A stretch of 64,000 nucleotides of DNA from Methylobacterium nonmethylotrophicum (GCF_004745635.1 NZ_SRLB01000005.1:1-64000), one strand, 5' to 3'; counted from the stretch's first letter, positions 53,050 through 63,702 are shown. Notes: generated by a model from the letters alone, not told the origin. Numbers and translations: made by a program.

Positions 53050-53952
53050 ATGCGCGGCACCGCTCCTCCCGTCACGGTGGTGCTTCCGCTCCGGGCGGAT
53101 GTCCCGGTCGGGCCGGCCCTCGCCTCCCTGCGGGGCCAGAGCTTCGGCGATTACGAGGCCGTGCTGGTCGGCGACGGCGCGCGCGAGGCCGCCGCGGAAG
53201 CGGCCGACCCGCGGGTGCGGGCGCTGCGGGCCGAGGGGAGCGGGCGGGCGGCCGCCCGCAACCGCGGCGTGACGGCGGCCCGGGCGGAGTGGATCGCATT
53301 CCTGGATCCCGGCGATGTCTGGCGCGAGGACCACCTCGCCGAGCTCTTGGCGGCGACCCGCTTCGGCGACGCCGTCGCGGTGTTTGGCAACCCGGTCCGT
53401 GCAGCCAGCGGCCGGACGCTCCTGGCGATGAGCGTGCCCTCGGGCCGCGTCCCGGACCTGTTCGCCTTCTCGCTCCGGGTCGGGTGTGCGCCGGTGCGGG
53501 CGAGCGCCGCGCTGATCGAGCGGGCCGCGGCGATCGACGCCGGTCTGTTCCCGGCCCAGGCCGGCGGCGGGGCGGACCTCGACCTGTGGGGCCGCCTCGC
53601 CCTCCAGGGACTCTTCCGCTACGTCGCCCGGCCGACCGCCATCCTCGCACCCGTCGCACCGGCCCGGCGCCCATCGGCACCGCCTCTCCTCGCCGCCACC
53701 CTGGCGCAGCTCCTCGACGAGGGCGCGGTGCCGGCCGACCTGATGCCGTCCGCCCGGCGCTACCGCAACCGGCTGATGCTCGACCACGCCCGGCGCCTCG
53801 CCGCGGCCGGCTGCCCGGCCGAGGCGCGGGCGGTGCTGGCCCGGGCCTGCACGCCCGGCCTCGATCCGCTGCGCCACCTCGCGGCGCTGGCCCGCACCTG
53901 GCGGGCCGGGTGGACCGGGCCGGCGCCGGGCGCCCTCGCCGGATCACCGTGA
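53050..53952 (+). CDS. GT2-family (GT-A) glycosyltransferase
   Basis: A 300-residue protein with a GT-A domain: VTVVLPLRADVPVGPALASL, GQSFGDYEAVLVGDGA, GSGRAAARNRGVTAA and the metal-binding FLDPGD (DxD-like, second Asp shown). The C-terminal half is less conserved, with GGGADLDLWGRLAL as the likely acceptor-side motif. A GTG at 53041, overlapping the preceding stop, is an alternative start. It should act in the same pathway as the acyltransferase in front of it. No membrane segment is seen. Confidence 0.85.
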   Translation: MRGTAPPVTVVLPLRADVPVGPALASLRGQSFGDYEAVLVGDGAREAAAEAADPRVRALRAEGSGRAAARNRGVTAARAEWIAFLDPGDVWREDHLAELLAATRFGDAVAVFGNPVRAASGRTLLAMSVPSGRVPDLFAFSLRVGCAPVRASAALIERAAAIDAGLFPAQAGGGADLDLWGRLALQGLFRYVARPTAILAPVAPARRPSAPPLLAATLAQLLDEGAVPADLMPSARRYRNRLMLDHARRLAAAGCPAEARAVLARACTPGLDPLRHLAALARTWRAGWTGPAPGALAGSP

Positions 53953-54020
53953 GCTGTCGGGCCGCGGGGCGGCGGATACCGGATATCGGGCCGTCCGAAC
54001 AAGCGTCGGCTCAAGAAGGC

Positions 54021-54285
54021 GCGGGATCCCCTCTCCAGGCGATACCAGGCTTGCCTGGTATCGCTGCAAGGTGTGGGAGAGGGGTTGGGGCGATCGAAGA
54101 TCGCGCGAGGGTGCTACGGTTCTGAGTCGAGCACTGAGCGTCACGCTGGCGGCGGAACGGTCGGAGCCAAGTTCAGCACCGTCTCCACCCTCACGTGCGA
54201 TCTTCGATCGCCACGGCCCCTCTCCCACACCTTTCAGCGATGCCGGGCAAGCCCGGTATCGCCTGGAGAGGGGGGACCCGCGCCA
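54021..54285. repeat. Long imperfect inverted repeat with nested palindromes
   Basis: The left arm 54028-54110 and right arm 54189-54274 are reverse complements with about ten differences. Each arm contains a smaller palindrome (GATACCAGGC TT GCCTGGTATC at 54041-54062 in the left arm) and the core GCGATCGAAGATCGC (54090-54104; inverse at 54198-54212). The same core occurs in the element at 2027-2185. Bases 54176-54194 also match 63285-63303 in inverse orientation. The rest of 53953-54341 holds no gene. Confidence 0.8.
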
Positions 54286-54341
54286 CGTCCTTCCCCGGAC
54301 CGCACGGCCCCGAACGAAAATTTTGCCCGAGGGATGATCCG

Positions 54342-55808
54342 ATGAGCCTCGTCAAGCGCGCCGTGCTGCTGGTCTCGGGCGAGCGCTACCTCGTCCTGTC
54401 GATCACCCTGTGCCAGACCGCCCTGGTCTCGCGCCTGCTCACCCCGGAGGAGGTCGGCCTGTCGCTCATCGGCGTGGCGCTGGTGCAGGTCATCGACGGG
54501 ATGCGGGATTTCGGCACCACCAACTACATCATCCACGACCCGACGGCCTCGGATCGGAGCGCCCGGACCGCCTTCACGGTGCTGTTCGGGCTGTCGCTGC
54601 TGCTCGCGGTCGGGCTCGTCGCCTCGGCGGGAATCTGGGCGCAGGCCTACGGCCAGCCGCTCCTCGCGCCCTACCTGCGGGTGCTGAGCCTGAGCTTCCT
54701 GCTGGTGCCGTTTTCCGGACCCCTGATGGCACTGATGCGCCGGGATTTCCAGTTCGCCGCCCTGGTGGCGGTGAATGTCGGGACCTGCCTGACCTACGCT
54801 CTCGTGCTGGTCGCCCTGGCGCTCCTCGGCTTCGGGGCGATGAGCTTCGCCTGGGCGGCGGTGGCGGCGGCCACCGCCTCGGTGGCCCTGAGCCTCGCCG
54901 GCCGGCCGCAGCCCGGCATCTACCGCCCATGCCTCACGGGCTGGCGAACGGCGCTCGCGATCGGGGGCTGCTCGAGCGCGACGACGCTGCTCAACCGCGC
55001 CTACGACCTGCTGCCGATCTTCCTCCTCGGCCGGGCCGGCGGGGCGGACCTCGTCGGGCTCTACGGCCGGGCGCAGGTGGTGAGCCAGCTCCCCGACAAG
55101 CTGATCCTCGGCAGCCTCGCCTCGGTGATCCTGCCGATGTTCGCCGCCGACCGGCGCGACGGGCGCTGCCTGGCGCCGTCCTACCTCGCCTCGATCGGCA
55201 ACATCACGGTGGTGCTCTGGCCCGTCGCCCTCCTGATGGCGCTCATCGCGCAGCCGGTGGTCCTGGTCCTGCTCGGGCCGCAATGGCTCGCCGGCGTGCC
55301 GGTCGTCCAGGTGCTGTCGCTCGCCTCGATGCTGAGCTTCCCGGCGATGCTGACCTACCCGGTGCTGCTGGCGAGCGGGGGCCTGCGCGACACCCTGACG
55401 GCGAGCCTGATCAGCCTGCCGCCGAGCGCGGTCGCGATCGCCCTCGCGGCGTCGGGCGGGCCGCTGGCGGTGGCGGCGACCCAGTTCGTCACCGTCCCGC
55501 TCCAGGTCGCGGTGGCGCTCGCCTTCATCCGCCGCCGGGTGCCGTTCAGCCTCGGCGACCTCGCGGCGGCCGTCCGGATCAGCGCCCTCGTCACGGTGGC
55601 GACGGCGCTGCCGCCGCTCGCCGTGATCGCGCTCGCCGGCCAGGGCTTCGCCCTCAGCGTGCCGCAGGGCATCGTCGCCGGGATCGGCGGGAGCGCCGCC
55701 TGGCTCGCCGCCATGCTGTCCCTCGACCACCCGGTCGCCGGCCACGTCCGCGAGACGCTCCGCCCGGTGCTGCTCGTCCTGCGTGCCCGGCTGCGGCCGG
55801 CCCGCTGA
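54342..55808 (+). CDS. Wzx-type polysaccharide flippase (MOP/PST family)
   Basis: A 488-residue integral membrane protein with about 12-14 hydrophobic segments. It begins KRAVLLVSGERYLVLSITLC, has the family-typical LLTPEEVGLSLIGVALVQVI near residue 35 and LRDFGTTNYII-like NYIIHD near 65, and a long run of membrane helices to the end. It should flip an undecaprenyl-linked repeat unit, or a similar glycolipid, across the cytoplasmic membrane. The ATG at 54342 is used because the frame upstream to 54195 runs through the inverted repeat. No Wzy polymerase is evident in the window. Confidence 0.88.
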   Translation: MSLVKRAVLLVSGERYLVLSITLCQTALVSRLLTPEEVGLSLIGVALVQVIDGMRDFGTTNYIIHDPTASDRSARTAFTVLFGLSLLLAVGLVASAGIWAQAYGQPLLAPYLRVLSLSFLLVPFSGPLMALMRRDFQFAALVAVNVGTCLTYALVLVALALLGFGAMSFAWAAVAAATASVALSLAGRPQPGIYRPCLTGWRTALAIGGCSSATTLLNRAYDLLPIFLLGRAGGADLVGLYGRAQVVSQLPDKLILGSLASVILPMFAADRRDGRCLAPSYLASIGNITVVLWPVALLMALIAQPVVLVLLGPQWLAGVPVVQVLSLASMLSFPAMLTYPVLLASGGLRDTLTASLISLPPSAVAIALAASGGPLAVAATQFVTVPLQVAVALAFIRRRVPFSLGDLAAAVRISALVTVATALPPLAVIALAGQGFALSVPQGIVAGIGGSAAWLAAMLSLDHPVAGHVRETLRPVLLVLRARLRPAR

Positions 55809-55976
55809 GGACGGCTTGCGGCGCCCGCGCGCCGCGATACCCTGGCCTCTCATTCACCCGGCGGCACCGCGATCTCCGAGCCCGAAGATCCCCGCGCGGC
55901 CGCGCTCGCTCGGCTGTTCCGCGAGACGCCCGCCCGCGCGGGGTGGTTCGCCCCGGCCTTTCTGGCGCAGGTCCCG

Positions 55977-56996
55977 GTGAGCCGGGTCACCGAGATCCTG
56001 CGCGCCCTGACCGACCGGAACGGCCCCTTCGAGGCGCTGACCGGGGCACAGGAGGGCTTCACCGTGCGCCTGCGCGACGCCGAGGTCCCGGCCCGGATCG
56101 GCCTCGACGGAGAGGGGCGGATCCAGGGCCTGTTCTTCCACCCGGCCGTGCCGGTCTCCGGCGGGATCGAGGACCACGTCCGGGCCATCGCGGCGCTGCC
56201 GGGATGCGCGGCCGTGCTCGTCGCCAGCGAGGGTCAGGTGCGGGCGGAGCACGCCGCCGACCGGCCGCTCGCGGTCGGCTCCGCCTTCAAGCTCGCGGTG
56301 CTGCGCGCCGTGGCAGGCGCCTGCGCGGACGGGCGCCTCGCCTGGGACCGTGTCGTGCGGCTCGATCCGGGCTGGCGCTCGCTGCCCACCGGCCTCCTGC
56401 AGGACTGGCCCGCGGGCGCGCCGCTCACGGTCGCGACGCTCGCCAACCTGATGATCGCGCAGAGCGACAACACCGCCACCGACGCGCTGATCCGGCTCGT
56501 CGGCCGGGAGGCGGTCGAGACGCTGGCACCCCGCAACGCGCCGTTCCCGACGACGCGGGAGGCGTTCCTCCTCAAGCGGGCGGACGCGGCGGACCTCCGG
56601 CAGGTCTGGGCCTCGGGCGACGCCGCCGGCCGGCGCGCCCTCCTGGCCGGGCTCGCCGACAGGCCGCTGCCGCGGGCGGACGACCTCGCGCCGGAGGCGA
56701 CCCTGGAGGTCGAGTGGCTGTTCACCGCGCGGGAGCTCGAGGCCCTGATGCGGGAGACCCACCACCTGCCGGCCCTCGCCATCAGCCCGGGCGCCGTCCC
56801 GGCGGGACGATGGCGCCGCGTCGCCTACAAGGGCGGGTCGGAGACCGGCGTCCTCAACCTGACGGCCCTGGTCACCGCCCGGAGCGGAATCCGGCACGGC
56901 GTCGTGGCGACCTGGAACGACACGCGAGCCCTCGATCCCGAGCGCCTGCTCGCGCCGTTCCGGGGCATCCTGCGCCGCCTCGACGACGAGGCCTGA
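55977..56996 (+). CDS. Serine hydrolase, class A beta-lactamase-like, with ORF12-type N-terminal domain
   Basis: At least 339 residues. The class A signatures are present: the active-site SxxK in VGSAFKLAVLR, SDN in IAQSDNTATDAL, and a KGG (in place of KTG) in VAYKGGSETGV. The N-terminal region (FEALTGAQEGFTVRL…GEGRIQGLFF) resembles the small isomerase-like domain of the LpqF/ORF12 group. Protein-like sequence continues in frame upstream to about 55863 (EDPRAAALARLFRETPARAG, then WFAPAFLAQVPV), but no ATG, GTG or TTG lies between the flippase stop and the GTG at 55977. The start is therefore doubtful. No signal peptide is seen from the GTG. The role may be envelope related; beta-lactam hydrolysis is not implied. 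Confidence 0.8.
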   Translation: MSRVTEILRALTDRNGPFEALTGAQEGFTVRLRDAEVPARIGLDGEGRIQGLFFHPAVPVSGGIEDHVRAIAALPGCAAVLVASEGQVRAEHAADRPLAVGSAFKLAVLRAVAGACADGRLAWDRVVRLDPGWRSLPTGLLQDWPAGAPLTVATLANLMIAQSDNTATDALIRLVGREAVETLAPRNAPFPTTREAFLLKRADAADLRQVWASGDAAGRRALLAGLADRPLPRADDLAPEATLEVEWLFTARELEALMRETHHLPALAISPGAVPAGRWRRVAYKGGSETGVLNLTALVTARSGIRHGVVATWNDTRALDPERLLAPFRGILRRLDDEA

Positions 56997-57008
56997 TCGG
57001 GCGCGGGA

Positions 57009-58067
57009 TCACTCGCCCGGGGAGGCCTCGCCCTGCAGCGGCGGCGGCGGGGCCGCCACGCGGGGGCCGGGGCCGCCCGGATGGGCGGCGGCGTTGTTCG
57101 TCACCATCGCGAGCATCGACAGGATGAGGTCCTTGTCCGATTGCAGGGCGTCGATCTGCGCATCGGTGCAGCCCTCCTCCAGGTAGGCGACCACCACGGT
57201 GCGGCCGGCGGTGTCGGTGATGTAGCCGCCGAAATCCTGGAACGCCCGGGCGAGGGCCCGGCCCTCCGGGGTCTTGAGGCCGAGGCGGGCGAGGTCGACC
57301 TGCGGCGGGATCGCGAACAGCGACCCCATCGGGATCAGGCCGGTATGCTCGTTGTTGCCGCCGCCATCGGTGGAGGAGGCCGGCCAGACCGTCCGTGTCC
57401 GGCTCGCCTGGGTGGTGCTGGCCGCCATCGCGATGGCGTGGCGGATCTCGCCGCGCTCGAGCTCGGCCCGGCGCACCAGGCCGCCGGCGAGCGAGCCGCC
57501 GAAGGCGCGCACCCCCTCCGAGCCCCAGGCGACGCTGGCGATGCCGCTGCCGCGCAGGTCGGTGCGGATGATGTAATGCGCCGTGTAGAGGTTGCGGGCC
57601 GCGTCGAAGGCGCCGCGCCAGACCTCGTAGGCGTAGCGCCCCTCCTGGTCGATCAGGATCGCGTGCCCGTCGCCGCCGCCCAGGAAGGCGATGCCGGGCG
57701 GGGTGCGCAACGAGAAGCGGCCGCCACCGGGCGAGCCGCCATGCGGCCAGGGCACGGTGGGCGGGCGGCCGCGATAGATCCAGGTCCTCACCGGATCGTC
57801 CGGAGCCTGGCGGTAGATCCCGAAGGCGTGGCCGCCGATCCACGCGAAGGCGCCGGCCGGCCCACCGGCATTCTGGTCGCGCAGGAGCGCCGTCTCGGGC
57901 GCGTCCCCGGGCTGGAAGACCGCCCCCCGCCCGAGCGGCGTGTTCCAGATGCTCGTCGAGGCGAAGGGCTGCGCGACCGGATCCCGGAACGGGCCGGGGG
58001 CCTCGGACCGCGCCGGCAGTCCCATGAGGCCGAACAGGGCGAGCGCGAGGGCGGCAAAGCGGTGCAT
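57009..58067 (-). CDS. Exported protein of unknown function with a SIWNTP motif
   Basis: A 352-residue protein with a clear signal peptide (MHRFAALALALFGLMGLPAR). The mature part opens PVAQPFASTSIWNTPLGRGA and has many Gly- and aromatic-rich strands (GAFAWIGGHAFGIYRQAPDD, FLGGGDGHAILIDQEGRYAY, YEVWRGAF, GGGNNEHTGLIPMGSLFAIP). The family was not identified. The repeated aromatic and Gly pattern would fit a beta-rich carbohydrate-active or glycan-binding exoprotein, which is only a guess supported by its place in the polysaccharide cluster. It is convergent with the serine hydrolase (12 bases between stops) and divergent from a glycosyltransferase. Confidence 0.7.
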   Translation of the reverse strand: MHRFAALALALFGLMGLPARSEAPGPFRDPVAQPFASTSIWNTPLGRGAVFQPGDAPETALLRDQNAGGPAGAFAWIGGHAFGIYRQAPDDPVRTWIYRGRPPTVPWPHGGSPGGGRFSLRTPPGIAFLGGGDGHAILIDQEGRYAYEVWRGAFDAARNLYTAHYIIRTDLRGSGIASVAWGSEGVRAFGGSLAGGLVRRAELERGEIRHAIAMAASTTQASRTRTVWPASSTDGGGNNEHTGLIPMGSLFAIPPQVDLARLGLKTPEGRALARAFQDFGGYITDTAGRTVVVAYLEEGCTDAQIDALQSDKDLILSMLAMVTNNAAAHPGGPGPRVAAPPPPLQGEASPGE

Positions 58068-58312
58068 CGGCGCGGTTCTCCCCGGGGGAACAGGTCGGCG
58101 GCAGGGTAGCGGGCCGGCGGCGGGTGCGGAGCACCGCCTTCCGGCGCGGGCGCCTCCCCCGGAGGGCGCGAGGTCGCACCCCTTTCGGGCGAGCCGGCGC
58201 CGCCTTTCTCGGACCCGCGGCCGCCGGATTGCGCCGCTCCGGTCAGCCCGGGGGCGCCATAGGCTCCTGCCCGTGACCGGGGACACGGTCGTTCAGGACG
58301 GGAGCCGGCTTG

Positions 58313-59383
58313 ATGCAGTGGATCCTCGCGGCCCCCTTCGCCCGAAACGACGAGGGGGACTGGATCACCCGCCACGTCGGCGGGCGCGCCCGCTTCGTGA
58401 CGGCGCCGGCGCCCTACGACCACGACCGGTCGCGGGCCGCGACGGGCCTGCGGCAATGGTTCGACTACCTGCGCCACGCCTGGCAGGCCTGGCGCCTGGT
58501 GCGGGCGGCGCCCCGGGGCGAGGCCGGCCTCCTCACCAATTTCCCGCAGCTCGCCGCGACGGCGGCGATCCTCAAGCTGCTGTCCGGGCGGCGGGACGTG
58601 CCGCTCGTCGCCTGGTGCTTCAACCTCGGCCGGACGCCCGGGGGCTGGAAGGGGCGCCTCGCCCGCCTGGCGCTGCGGCAGGTCGACGTGTTCGTGGTGC
58701 ATTCCCGCCGGGAGATCGCGCTCTACGCCACGTGGCTCGACCTGCCGGCGGAGCGCTTCGTGTTCGTGCCCCTGTCGATCCGCGACGAGAGGCGGGAGAC
58801 GCGGGAGGACGCGGCGGCGCCCTTCGTCCTCGCGATGGGCTCGGCCAACCGGGACTACCGCACGCTGGCCGCGGCGGCGGCCCTCCTCGGCCTGCCGACC
58901 GTCATCGTGGCGGGACACCACGTCACCGCCGGGCTGGCGCTGCCGCCGACCGTCACGGTGCGGCACGACCTCACCACCGCGGAGTGCCACGACCTGTGCG
59001 GCCGGGCCCGGGTCACCGTCGTGCCGCTGCGCGATGTCACCTTCACGTCGGGCCAGGTCACGGTGCTCGAGGCGATGATGCTGGGCAAGCCCGTGGTGGC
59101 GACCCGGGCCGCCGGCACCGAGGACTACGTGGTCGAGGGGGTGAACGGCCTCCTGGTGCCGCCGGAGGATCCCGCGGCGCTCGCCGCCGCCATCGCGTCC
59201 CTCTGGGACGATCCCGCCGCCCGGGCGCGCCTCGGCGCCGGGGCCCGCCGCACCGTCGAGGAGAGCGCCACCTTCCGGGCGGTCGCCCCCGCGATGGCGG
59301 CGGTGCTGGAGACGGCCCGGGCCCGGGCCGCGCGCGAGCCCGGCACCCCCCTGCTCGCGCGGGCCGGGAGCCCGACCGGCTGA
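58313..59383 (+). CDS. GT4-like glycosyltransferase
   Basis: A 356-residue GT-B protein. The N-terminal domain begins MQWILAAPFARNDEGDWITR; VDVFVVHSRREIALYATWLD is the inter-domain region. The C-terminal donor domain has VVPLRDVTFTSGQVTVLEAM, then LGKPVVATRAAGTEDYV and GVNGLLVPPEDPAALAAAI, the usual GT4 end. The acid pair is less clear than in the GT4 at 50890, with Glu of VLEAMM as the candidate. The ATG at 58313 directly follows an in-frame TTG. It probably adds a sugar to the same glycan, before the GT14-like gene 103 bases downstream. Confidence 0.87.
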   Translation: MQWILAAPFARNDEGDWITRHVGGRARFVTAPAPYDHDRSRAATGLRQWFDYLRHAWQAWRLVRAAPRGEAGLLTNFPQLAATAAILKLLSGRRDVPLVAWCFNLGRTPGGWKGRLARLALRQVDVFVVHSRREIALYATWLDLPAERFVFVPLSIRDERRETREDAAAPFVLAMGSANRDYRTLAAAAALLGLPTVIVAGHHVTAGLALPPTVTVRHDLTTAECHDLCGRARVTVVPLRDVTFTSGQVTVLEAMMLGKPVVATRAAGTEDYVVEGVNGLLVPPEDPAALAAAIASLWDDPAARARLGAGARRTVEESATFRAVAPAMAAVLETARARAAREPGTPLLARAGSPTG

Positions 59384-59486
59384 ACGGCGAGGATCGCCTC
59401 GCGCAGCCACGCAGCCCCGTCCGCGGCCGGGCCACGATCGCGGACGGCAACGATGCGCCCTTCGCGCACGATCAGGGAGCGGCAGG

Positions 59487-60539
59487 ATGCTCATGACCGC
59501 AGGGAACGGTGACGAACCCGGCTCGCCGGTGCGGATGGCCGTGTTGATCATGGCGCACGCGCATCCCGAGCAGGTCGGGCGACTGGTCGAGCGACTGAGC
59601 GCGCCCTTCGTCGACATCTACCTCCACATCGACCGGCGGACGGAGAGCGGGCCGTTCCTGTCCGCGCTCGGCGGGCGCCCGGGCTGCACGGTCTTGCCGG
59701 ACCGCGACCGGGTCGGGGTCCTGTGGGGCGGCTTCTCGGTCGTCCAGGCCATCCTCAACCTGGTGCGGACCGCCCGCCGGGGCTCGCCTGCGGCCGAGCG
59801 GTTCTGCCTCCTGTCCGGTGCGGATTACCCGGCGCGGCCGATCCACGCGATCGCCCGGGAGATGGCGGGCGACGTCGAGTACATCGACGTCGAGCAGAAG
59901 CTCGACCCGAAGGGGTCGCGGTTCTGCGACACCACCATCCAGCACCACCACCTCGGGAACTTCCGGCTGTTCAATCCCCGCACCTCCCCGAGCGGCCACC
60001 TCGTGACGTGGGGGGCGATGCTGGGCGGGATGCTGCCGCGCCTGCGCCAGCCGGCGACGGACCTGTACCGGGGGTCGTGCTGGTGGGCGCTGACGCGGAC
60101 GGCGATCGACGAGATCCTCGCCCTCATCGCCCGTCAGCCGGGGGAGCTCGCGTGGTTCCGCAAAGCCGTGGTGCCCGACGAGCTCGTCTTCCCGTCCTTC
60201 GTCATGGCGACGTCCCGGCGCGACCGCGTCTGGCGCGATCCGGTCGACCGCGGCGTTCTCTCGGAGCCCGACGAGGGACGGCGGCTCGGATCGCACTTCA
60301 TCCGCTGGGGCGGGGGCATCTCGCCGGAGATCCTGACCGAGCGCGACCACGACGCCATCCTGGCCTCCGGCGCGCCATTCATCCGCAAGGTCGATCCCGC
60401 CGCCTCACGGGCGCTCCTCGACGCGCTCGATGCCGCGGCAGGGCGGGGTCCGGCCGATGCGATACTCTCGGAGAGCCAGGGCTGCCGCCCCGCGTCGTCC
60501 CGGGCCCGCCAGGCGGAGCCCGGGATCCACAACCGCTGA
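59487..60539 (+). CDS. GT14 core-2/I-branching-type N-acetylglucosaminyltransferase
   Basis: A 350-residue protein of the beta-1,6-N-acetylglucosaminyltransferase (core-2/I-branching enzyme) family. Motifs are VLIMAHAHPEQVGRLVERL, YLHIDRR, VLWGGFSVVQAILNLVR, FCLLSGADYPARP, YRGSCWWALTRTAI and VVPDELVFPSFVM, in the standard order. Bacterial members are common in polysaccharide clusters but few have known acceptors. No membrane segment is seen. It is the last plus-strand gene of the cluster. The 155 bases to pyrG hold nothing recognisable. A Met at 59535 region (RMAVLIMAH) is an alternative start. Confidence 0.87.
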   Translation: MLMTAGNGDEPGSPVRMAVLIMAHAHPEQVGRLVERLSAPFVDIYLHIDRRTESGPFLSALGGRPGCTVLPDRDRVGVLWGGFSVVQAILNLVRTARRGSPAAERFCLLSGADYPARPIHAIAREMAGDVEYIDVEQKLDPKGSRFCDTTIQHHHLGNFRLFNPRTSPSGHLVTWGAMLGGMLPRLRQPATDLYRGSCWWALTRTAIDEILALIARQPGELAWFRKAVVPDELVFPSFVMATSRRDRVWRDPVDRGVLSEPDEGRRLGSHFIRWGGGISPEILTERDHDAILASGAPFIRKVDPAASRALLDALDAAAGRGPADAILSESQGCRPASSRARQAEPGIHNR

Positions 60540-60693
60540 CGGTGCGGGACGGGCGGGCTGCGAGCCCCCCTTGCGCGTCAGCGATCAAGGATCCCGGAAC
60601 GACGGGCGCGGACACCGACACGGATGGCCGTGCGGCTTGCGCGCCGTCCGGACAGGCCGGCCCGACGCCCGAACAACCGGCCCGGATCCGGCC

Positions 60694-62409
<1,716 letters not shown>

Positions 62410-62467
62410 TCACAGGATCTTTTTCGGTACGGGGCGGCGCCGATGCGCCGCCGGGATCAGCGCGCGA

Positions 62468-62881
62468 TCACCGCGACTGCGGCGCGGCCGGAACCGCCGG
62501 TGCGGTGGGCGCCGCCGGGGCCGCGGGCGCCGGCGTCGCGGGCGCGTCGCCCTGCTGCTGGCGCAGCTGGTCGAGGACGTTGCCGGCCGGCGGGGCGCCG
62601 GTCTGGCCCGCCGGGGCCCGGGTACCGGCGCCGTCGAAGATCGAGCGCGGGCCGGTGCCCCGGTGCGACATGATGGCCAGGATCATGCTGGTGGCGAAGA
62701 ACAGGGCCGCCAGGATCGCGGTGGCGCGGGTGAGCGCGTTGGCCTGGCCGCGGCCGGTCATGAAGCCCTGCGTGCCGCCCCCGCCGCCGAGGCCGAGGCC
62801 GCCCTCGGAGCGCTGCAGCAGCACCACGCCGATGAGGGCGAGGACGATGATCAGGTGGACGACGATCAGGACGGTCTGCAT
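62468..62881 (-). CDS. secG: Preprotein translocase subunit SecG
   Basis: A 137-residue inner-membrane protein. Two transmembrane helices (VLIVVHLIIVLALIGVVLLQ; ATAILAALFFATSMILAIM) flank the conserved cytoplasmic loop RSEGGLGLGGGGGTQGFM, the SecG signature. The Ala/Pro-rich tail of about 60 residues is typical of alphaproteobacterial SecG. It is an accessory subunit of SecYEG. It stands 145 bases upstream of pyrG and is probably co-transcribed with it. The ATG at 62881 is preferred over upstream frame extension. Confidence 0.95.
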   Translation of the reverse strand: MQTVLIVVHLIIVLALIGVVLLQRSEGGLGLGGGGGTQGFMTGRGQANALTRATAILAALFFATSMILAIMSHRGTGPRSIFDGAGTRAPAGQTGAPPAGNVLDQLRQQQGDAPATPAPAAPAAPTAPAVPAAPQSR

Positions 62882-63255
62882 CGGGCTTCCGGGCCGGCCC
62901 TCGCGGGACCGCCAACGTGGCAACGGCCGGCACGCGGGACGCGTCCGGACCTCCAATTCCGGGCGCTCCTATACGAGAAGCGCGCCGGCGCCAAGGGTGG
63001 CGGGGAAGAAGTCGAGATCGGAGCGGGCGCCCGAACCCTCTCCCCTCTGCGGGGGAGGGTGCCCCACGAAGTGGGGCGGGAGAGGGGCCGCCGCTTCCGG
63101 AGAAATCGCACGCGTCTTGAAGGGCGCCCCCTGGATCAGCGTTGCGCTGCCCCTCTCGACGGGACTGCGTCCCGCTGCGCTCCCTCCGCTCGCCACTCTC
63201 CCCCGCAGAGGCAGGGCTGTCCGGGGAAAATCCCTTTTAGAATCAAGCGCGAGAT

Positions 63256-63400
63256 CCCCTCTCCCGTGTGGGAGAGGGGTAGGGGTGAGGGTGGAGACGG
63301 TGCCGCAATGATCCTGAACCGCCGAGCTGCGAAGCTCGACTGTCGGCGGCTTATCCTGAAGCCGAGCCACCCTCACCCCCGCCCCTCTCCCACACGGGCT
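63256..63400. repeat. Inverted-repeat element, copy type shared with the 54-kb element
   Basis: Bases 63263-63294 and 63367-63398 are reverse complements with two differences in 32. Nested in the left end is a perfect 10-bp hairpin, CCCCTCTCCC (63256-63265) with GGGAGAGGGG (63270-63279) around GTGT. Bases 63285-63303 equal the complement of 54176-54194. Confidence 0.75.
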
Positions 63401-63453
63401 ATCGCATTCACACAACCCGGTCTGATTGCTCTCCCCATTGAAGGGAGCGCGCC

Positions 63454-63565
63454 TCCCCTCCCCCTTGTGGGGAGGGGTAAGGGGGTGGGGGTGGTGCCGC
63501 GTTGAGCTGTGCGGTGCCTTCTGCACCACCCCCACCCCTATCCCCTCCCCACAAGGGGGAGGGGA
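63454..63565. repeat. Inverted-repeat element with 43-44-bp arms
   Basis: The left arm 63454-63497 and right arm 63523-63565 are reverse complements apart from a few positions near the AGGGG run. Each arm holds CCCTCCCCCTTGTGGGGAGG-type inner pairing. It encodes nothing. Confidence 0.8.
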
Positions 63566-63702
63566 AGTGCGCGCTTTTACAAAGGGTTGGACCTCAAACG
63601 CGATGTGTGAATCTGCAAGCCCACACGGGAGAGGGGAGACTCGCGCTTTTCCTTTTCCCCGGACAGCCCTGCCGCGTAGGGGGAGGTTTCAGGGGCGGTG
63701 CC

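Larger units (their letters stand above)
62882..63702. other. 821-bp intergenic region made largely of inverted repeats
   Basis: No gene is supported. Besides the two elements listed separately, 63044-63096 carries CTCCCCTCTGCGGGGGAGGG with a nested CCCCAC/GTGGGG hairpin. Also, CCGGGGAAAA near 63220 pairs with TTTTCCCCGG near 63652. The region looks like several palindromic elements inserted next to or inside one another. Confidence 0.6.

Noticed and set aside
55977..56996. Calling the serine hydrolase an antibiotic-resistance beta-lactamase.
   Set aside because: It has SxxK and SDN but KGG instead of KTG, no signal peptide from the visible start, and an ORF12/LpqF-like N-terminal domain. 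Many such proteins do not hydrolyse beta-lactams.
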